Shown: one piece after another, positions 1-3,289 of the stretch
Numbering within the stretch: position 1 is the stretch's first letter
Layout of the letters: each line of letters starts with the position of its first letter
Source: UBA1543 sp964596375
GTDB taxonomy: Bacteria > Pseudomonadota > Zetaproteobacteria > Mariprofundales > Mariprofundaceae
Assembly: GCA_964596375.1 (NCBI GenBank)
Contig: CAZQTO010000130.1
Span: forward strand, 1-5,718
Direction of reading: 5' to 3'
Length of the DNA stretch: 5,718 nucleotides
Program-made: the position numbers and the translations under genes
The notes under the pieces: generated by a model
The model's input: the letters and a program-made list of their open reading frames with translations, nothing else
Databases searched by the model: none
What the model was told of the DNA's origin: nothing

Positions 1-1512
1 TCGTCAAACGACCCCAGGGTTGTGTTCGGTAAGAAATACGCCGAATCCGGCATTTTCTCGGTAGTCATTTTGCCGCTGGTCGTTTCGGGCGAAGCGGTGG
101 GTGCGCTTGCGCTGTACGCCGGTGAAACGGACTTCTTCCACGAAGAAGAGTTGAAATTATTGATGGAACTGGCTGAGGACATCACGTTCGCAATCAATTA
201 TATCGAAAAACTGGAGCGAATCACGTATCTCGCCTATTACGATACGCTCACGGGTCTCGCCAACCGCAGTTTGTTTTTTGAGCGGGTGGCAGAATATATA
301 CGTAGCGCTGCCAACGGCGGGCACAAACTGGCTATTAGTCTGATCGACCTGGAGCGGTTCAGGAACATCAATAACAACCTCGGGCGGGCGGCGGGCGACG
401 CACTGCTGAAGCAGGTGGCGAAATGGATGACGCGTCACACGAGGGACGTCAACCTGCTGGCGCGTATCGATGCAGACCATTTTGCCGTGGTGCTGCCGGA
501 AACAAGGCAGGATGGTGACCTGACGCAGTTGATCGAGAAAATGACACAAGCTTTTCAGGAGCATCCGTTCCGTCTCAACAACGCCGAGTTCCGCATCGCA
601 GCCACGGTTGGAACCGCACGGTTCCCGGACGACGGCGCCAATGCCGAAACCTTGTTCAAGAATGCAGAAGCTGCGCTCAAAAAGGCCAAGGCGGGTGGCG
701 ATCGATGCCTGTTATATAAGCGGGAAATGACCGAAGCCTTGGCCGGCAGGCTCGAGCTGGAAAACCAGATGCGTCAGGCGATCGACAACGAAGAGTTCGT
801 GCTCTATTACCAGCCCAAGGTGAACCTTGCCAGCGGCAAGGTCGCCAGCGCTGAGGCACTGATTCGCTGGAACGATCCGCGCTCCGGCCTGACACTGCCG
901 GGCAAGTTCATTCCGATTCTGGAAGAAACCGGATTGATCCAGGAGGTAGGACATTGGGCGTTGCACAAAGCCATCGCAGACAACCTGCGCTGGCGCAGCG
1001 CAGGTCTGCCTGCCGTGCGAACCGCAGTAAACGTGTCTGCACTGCAACTGCACCACCCCGGCTTTATCGCCGAGCTCGAACAGGCTATTGCTATCGATGC
1101 GCATGCGGCGGAGGGGCTGGAACTGGAGATCACCGAGAGCATGATCATGGAAGACATCCAACACAATATTGCCAGTCTTGAGGCAATCCGCTCCATGGGT
1201 ATCACCATTGCTATCGACGACTTCGGCACGGGATTCTCTTCGCTCGGCTACCTGTCCAGGCTGCCTGTGAACACCCTGAAGATCGACCGTGCCTTCGTGA
1301 TCGAGATGACCACCGGATCGGAAGGACTGGCGCTGGTGACGACCATCATCAACCTGGCGCATGCATTCAAGCTCAAGGTGGTCGCAGAGGGTGTTGAAAC
1401 CGAGGAACAATTGGAACTGCTCCGTTCACTGGGTTGCGACGACATTCAGGGCTTCCTGTTCAGTAAAGCGGTGCCGTGCGAGGAGTTCGAAACGAGATTC
1501 CTGACTGCGTAG
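1..1512 (+). CDS. GAF-GGDEF-EAL protein, probable c-di-GMP phosphodiesterase (5' truncated by window edge)
   Basis: The reading frame is open from base 1 to the TAG at 1510-1512, so the 503 visible residues are the C-terminal part of a longer protein; the GTG at 22 is internal. Residues ~1-70 look like the end of a GAF sensor domain (ILPLVVSGEAVGALALY, then FFHEEELKLLMELAEDITFAI). A GGDEF domain follows (~75-240; DTLTGLANR present), but its signature is RIDADHF (155-161) in place of RxGGDEF, and the RxxD inhibitory site reads RDVN. Diguanylate cyclase activity is therefore unlikely. The EAL domain (~250-500) keeps the residues known to bind metal or act in catalysis: E285 of EAL, N344 (NVS), E379 (ITES), D406-D407 (DDFGTGFSS), K427 (KID), E463 (AEGVE) and Q483 (QGFLFSK). 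It should hydrolyse c-di-GMP to pGpG, with GAF and the degenerate GGDEF as likely regulatory modules. No membrane segment is visible; any N-terminal sensor lies outside the window. Stands alone on its strand here. Confidence 0.93.
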   Translation, partial: SSNDPRVVFGKKYAESGIFSVVILPLVVSGEAVGALALYAGETDFFHEEELKLLMELAEDITFAINYIEKLERITYLAYYDTLTGLANRSLFFERVAEYIRSAANGGHKLAISLIDLERFRNINNNLGRAAGDALLKQVAKWMTRHTRDVNLLARIDADHFAVVLPETRQDGDLTQLIEKMTQAFQEHPFRLNNAEFRIAATVGTARFPDDGANAETLFKNAEAALKKAKAGGDRCLLYKREMTEALAGRLELENQMRQAIDNEEFVLYYQPKVNLASGKVASAEALIRWNDPRSGLTLPGKFIPILEETGLIQEVGHWALHKAIADNLRWRSAGLPAVRTAVNVSALQLHHPGFIAELEQAIAIDAHAAEGLELEITESMIMEDIQHNIASLEAIRSMGITIAIDDFGTGFSSLGYLSRLPVNTLKIDRAFVIEMTTGSEGLALVTTIINLAHAFKLKVVAEGVETEEQLELLRSLGCDDIQGFLFSKAVPCEEFETRFLTA

Positions 1513-1597
1513 CAGATTCAGGAAAACCATCAACGCGCTTGCGGTCTGGTCTTGAAATCTGAATGATCGACCACTCTCGTTCGTTTGCCTAAATACG

Positions 1598-1621
1598 AGC
1601 CCCCGGATACGCGGGGGCTTT
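1598..1621 (+). terminator. Hairpin terminator after the GAF-GGDEF-EAL gene
   Basis: AGCCCCCG (1598-1605) pairs with CGGGGGCT (1612-1619) around a 6-nt loop, an 8-bp G+C-rich stem running into TTT (1619-1621). It lies 86 nt past the stop codon. The T run is short, so it is a modest intrinsic terminator. The GGGGGCT arm can alternatively pair with AGCCCCC at 1629-1635, forming a second hairpin that excludes the first. In the opposite direction these stems could also slow transcription leaving the tRNA-Ser repeat array, though no good T run follows on that side. Confidence 0.6.
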
Positions 1622-1628
1622 GGAAAAT

Positions 1629-1725
1629 AGCCCCCTCGCCCTGCGGGCCGCCCTCGCATCCGCTCCGGCGTTCAAGCAGGCACAGCCTGCTTGTCGAACC
1701 CGGACGTGGGTTTTCACCCACCCTC
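1629..1725 (-). repeat. Truncated, diverged distal unit of the tRNA-Ser-linked repeat
   Basis: This unit matches the core of the two full units (CTCGCCCTGCGGGCCGCC, the 21-nt palindrome at 1673-1693, TCGAACCCGGACGTGG, then CACCCACCCTC). It has a small substitution/indel cluster near 1656-1660 and two base changes near 1710-1713. It lacks the tRNA-3'-end segment on its left side, where the terminator hairpins sit instead, and its right flank (1726-1780) is unrelated to the AACAAGGATTG spacer of the other units. As the copy farthest from the tRNA and the most diverged, it is probably the oldest or the decayed end of the array. Confidence 0.85.
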
Positions 1726-1780
1726 TCTGGTGCGCTGCTACAAGCCGATGTAATCATGTAGGGGATAACTATATAAGAAA

Positions 1781-1961
1781 GGGGATGGCGGAGAGGGTGG
1801 GGCTACTCGGGGCTTTCGCCCCTCGCCCTGCGGGCCGCCCTCGCTGCGCTCCGGCGTTCAAGCAGGCACAGCCTGCTTGTCGAACCCGGACGTGGATTCT
1901 CACCCACCCTCAACAAGGATTGTTCATGCGTAGTGTGATTACTGATCTTACTGAGGATTCA
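1781..1961 (-). repeat. Tandem repeat unit 1 (181 bp) carrying the tRNA-Ser 3' end
   Basis: The unit opens on the plus strand with the 22-bp block at 1781-1802, identical to the block at 1962-1983 and to the tRNA-Ser 3' end at 2153-2174 (key sequence GGCGGAGAGGGTGGGG). Bases 1819-1985 are identical to 2010-2176, 167 bp without a mismatch, which points to recent duplication or gene conversion. The unit differs from its neighbour only near 1803-1818: one substitution, and a shorter hairpin (GGGGC-TTTC-GCCCC, 1809-1822) that accounts for the 10-bp length difference. It includes the palindrome CAAGCAGGC/GCCTGCTTG (1859-1879). Confidence 0.93.
1786..1911 (-). ncRNA. Candidate structured RNA with tRNA-like CCA end, unit 1
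   Basis: In the tRNA sense, GAGGGTGGG (1911-1903) can pair perfectly with CCCACCCTC (1801-1793), closing a domain of 119 nt. The closing helix is followed by TCCGCCA (1792-1786), the acceptor 3' end of tRNA-Ser. Inside are a 9-bp hairpin with a TGT loop (1879-1859) and a GGGGC-GAAA-GCCCC hairpin (1822-1809) with a GNRA loop. A competing local hairpin, GTGGGT-GAGA-ATCCAC (1907-1892), uses part of the closing helix. The comparison with E. coli rtT RNA rests on organisation (tRNA-3'-end repeats of ~180 bp behind a tRNA); sequence homology is not claimed. That it is a stable RNA is inference. Confidence 0.4.
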
Positions 1962-2152
1962 GGGGATGGCGGAGAGGGTGGGGTTACTCGGGGCCTTGGA
2001 AAACAAGCCCCCCTCGCCCTGCGGGCCGCCCTCGCTGCGCTCCGGCGTTCAAGCAGGCACAGCCTGCTTGTCGAACCCGGACGTGGATTCTCACCCACCC
2101 TCAACAAGGATTGTTCATGCGTAGTGTGATTACTGATCTTACTGAGGATTCA
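1962..2152 (-). repeat. Tandem repeat unit 2 (191 bp), directly downstream of tRNA-Ser
   Basis: The tRNA-3'-end block at 1962-1983 begins the unit, and the next copy of that block (2153-2174) is the 3' end of the real tRNA gene. The hairpin module at 1990-2011 differs from unit 1: GGGG plus CTTG pairs with CAAG plus CCCC, with one bulged C and a 5-nt loop. Everything after 2010 is identical to unit 1, including the palindrome (2050-2070), TCGAACCCGGACGTGG and the spacer AACAAGGATTGTTCATGCG. In the tRNA sense this unit is the first sequence after the mature tRNA, so any transcript longer than the tRNA contains it. Confidence 0.93.
1967..2102 (-). ncRNA. Candidate structured RNA with tRNA-like CCA end, unit 2
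   Basis: The architecture matches the unit at 1786-1911: GAGGGTGGG (2102-2094) against CCCACCCTC (1982-1974), then TCCGCCA ending at 1967. The inner hairpins are at 2070-2050 and 2011-1990; the latter has a different loop and a bulge but stays paired. The GNRA-looped alternative hairpin is at 2098-2083. It would be released from the tRNA primary transcript if the tRNA 3' end is cut at 2158 and a second cut follows the CCA copy. No independent promoter is evident inside the unit. Confidence 0.4.
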
Positions 2153-2157
2153 GGGGA

Positions 2158-2250
2158 TGGCGGAGAGGGTGGGGTTCGAACCCACGTGGCAGTATTACCC
2201 GCCCAACCGATTTCGAGTCGGTGCCGTTATGACCACTTCGGTACCTCTCC
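2158..2250 (-). tRNA. tRNA-Ser, anticodon CGA (reads UCG)
   Basis: The 93-nt gene includes an encoded CCA (2160-2158). The acceptor stem is GGAGAGG (2250-2244) with CCTCTCC (2168-2162) and discriminator G (2161). The anticodon arm is ACCGA-CTCGAAA-TCGGT (2222-2206) with anticodon CGA at 2215-2213. A long variable arm (2205-2186) is the class II hallmark of serine tRNAs. The T arm is GTGGG-TTCGAAC-CCCAC (2185-2169). It lies 79 nt downstream of the accA stop in the same orientation, so it could be cotranscribed with dnaE-accA or use its own promoter. Its last ~22-24 nt are copied at each boundary of the adjoining repeat array. Confidence 0.96.
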
Positions 2251-2288
2251 CTGCGCATCCATTCGGGCTGTGCCCTTAAAGGGCGCGA

Positions 2289-2316
2289 AGCATACGGATG
2301 CTGCAAGCCTGCGCAA
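2289..2316 (-). promoter_or_regulatory. Possible promoter for tRNA-Ser
   Basis: Between accA and the tRNA, on the minus strand, TTGCGC (2316-2311) and TATGCT (2294-2289) are separated by 16 nt, giving a predicted start near 2282 and a leader of about 32 nt. The matches to sigma-70 boxes are weak (3/6 and 4/6). The sequence after the -10 box, TCGCGCCC, is G+C-rich, as is typical of discriminators in stringently controlled stable-RNA promoters. The -10 box lies in an imperfect inverted repeat (AGCAT...ATGCT), and GCCCTTTAAGGGC (2284-2272) is a short hairpin near the start. Readthrough from accA is the alternative. Confidence 0.3.
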
Positions 2317-2329
2317 GCAGCGCTGTGCA

Positions 2330-3289
2330 TCAGACTTCGGTAAATACACCCATCGCGCGCAGGCGCTTGTAACGATTGTCCAGAAGTGTGGAAAGCGGCT
2401 CAGTGAGGAGTTCCTTGAGTGCCTTCTCCAGCACATCACCCATCAACGACGCTGCGCCTTGAAGATCTTCGTGCGCACCGCCCTCAGGCTCGGGGATGAT
2501 GCCGTCGAGCAGGCCGAATCCATCGAGATCCTTGGCGGATAATTTCAGTGCTTCCGCCGCCTGCTGCGCGTAGCTGCGATCATGCCAGAGAATCGCCGCG
2601 CAACCCTCGGGGGAAATCACCGAATAGGTGGTGAACTGCTGCATGGACAAGCGGTCGCCCACACCGATAGCCAGCGCACCGCCGGAGCCGCCCTCGCCGA
2701 TGGCCGTACAGATCACCGGCACCTTGAGGCTGGAAAGCTCCATCAGATTGCGGGCAATCGCCTCGCTCTGGCCGCGTTCTTCCGCATCCAGACCCGGCCA
2801 TGCACCTGCTGTATCGATAAAAGTCAGCACCGGCATACCGAAACGCTCGGCCAACTGAAACAGGCGCAGTGCCTTGCGGTAGCCCTCAGGGCGGGGCATG
2901 CCGAAATTGCGCTTGATTTTCTCCTTGGTGTCGCGCCCTTTCTGGTGGCCGACAATGACCACGGGCTGTTCGCGGAAACGTGCCGTGCCGCCGACAATCG
3001 CACCATCGTCGCCAAAGGCCCGATCACCATGCAATTCCTGAAAGTCGTCGAACATCGCCCCGACATAATCAAGGAAATAAGGACGGTCGGGATGACGGGC
3101 GAGCTGCGTGAGCTGCCAGCGATCGGCATTCTTGTACGTCTCGCGAATCAACGTATCCCGTTTGGCGGTCAACTTCTCCACCTCCTCGGCAATATTCATT
3201 CCGGCATCTTTACCCATTCCGGATAATTCCTCAATCTTTGATGTCAGCTCCGCGATGGGGCGTTCAAACTCAAGGTAACTACGCGGCAT
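2330..3289 (-). CDS. accA: Acetyl-CoA carboxylase, carboxyltransferase subunit alpha
   Basis: This 319-residue protein has the same length as E. coli AccA. With AccD it forms the cytoplasmic carboxyltransferase that moves the carboxyl group from biotin on AccB to acetyl-CoA, giving malonyl-CoA for fatty acid synthesis. It shows the family N-terminus (YLEFERPIAELTSKIEEL, 5-22), ARHPDRPYFLDY (64-75), ELHGDRAFGDDGAIVGG (85-101), GHQKGRDTKEK (114-124), RNFGMPRPEGYRKALRL (127-143), the glycine-rich EGGSGGALAIG (199-209) and SPEGCAAILWHD (226-237). The usual TPGAYPG segment reads TAGAWPG here (160-166). The ATG at 3289 is chosen because the family begins there, the length fits and AGGAG sits 5 nt upstream; an in-frame codon further upstream near 3457 would add about 56 non-family residues lying inside dnaE. 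It overlaps the dnaE stop by 11 nt, implying cotranscription and probable translational coupling. Confidence 0.97.
   Translation of the reverse strand: MPRSYLEFERPIAELTSKIEELSGMGKDAGMNIAEEVEKLTAKRDTLIRETYKNADRWQLTQLARHPDRPYFLDYVGAMFDDFQELHGDRAFGDDGAIVGGTARFREQPVVIVGHQKGRDTKEKIKRNFGMPRPEGYRKALRLFQLAERFGMPVLTFIDTAGAWPGLDAEERGQSEAIARNLMELSSLKVPVICTAIGEGGSGGALAIGVGDRLSMQQFTTYSVISPEGCAAILWHDRSYAQQAAEALKLSAKDLDGFGLLDGIIPEPEGGAHEDLQGAASLMGDVLEKALKELLTEPLSTLLDNRYKRLRAMGVFTEV

Larger units (their letters stand above)
1513..2157. other. Non-coding convergent intergenic region holding the tRNA-linked repeat array
   Basis: No believable protein gene was found on either strand in these 645 bases. From 1513 to 1597 nothing recognisable is seen. 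A terminator hairpin follows at 1598-1621, a truncated repeat unit at 1629-1725, a unique A+T-richer stretch at 1726-1780 with no clear signal, and two full tandem units from 1781 to 2152 abutting the tRNA-Ser gene. Open frames crossing the repeats change register between units because the periods (181 and 191) are not multiples of three. Confidence 0.85.

Noticed and set aside
22..24. GTG as the start of the GAF-GGDEF-EAL gene
   Set aside because: The frame stays open to base 1, and starting here would cut through the GAF domain.
1910..2107. Arginine-rich 65-residue minus-strand frame, reminiscent of the small basic Tpr protein of the E. coli tyrT locus
   Set aside because: No convincing ribosome site was found and the frame is not maintained in the other unit. 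Basic composition is expected from this G+C-rich repeat, so resemblance to Tpr is not supported.
1620..2129. 169-codon plus-strand open frame across the repeats
   Set aside because: It reads different frames of the same repeat in successive units (the periods 181 and 191 are not multiples of three), has no recognisable domain, and its composition simply reflects the G+C-rich repeat.
1781..2174. attL/attR pair of a genomic island
   Set aside because: The tRNA-end copies are only 181-191 bp apart with no integrase or cargo between them, and the intervening sequence is itself repeated, so a tandem array explains it better.
1629..2176. CRISPR array
   Set aside because: Whole units of about 180-190 bp are repeated, with no short repeat alternating with unique spacers and no cas genes nearby.
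2139..2330. 63-codon minus-strand frame containing RYRSGHNGTDSKSVG
   Set aside because: It is the conceptual translation of the tRNA-Ser gene itself, a well-known spurious protein type.
2117..2542. Plus-strand frame starting MRSVITDLTEDSGDGGEGG, with AAGGA 6 nt before the ATG, also present in the other unit
   Set aside because: It runs antisense through the tRNA and the end of accA; the two copies continue into unrelated sequence, so the start context is probably coincidental to the repeat.
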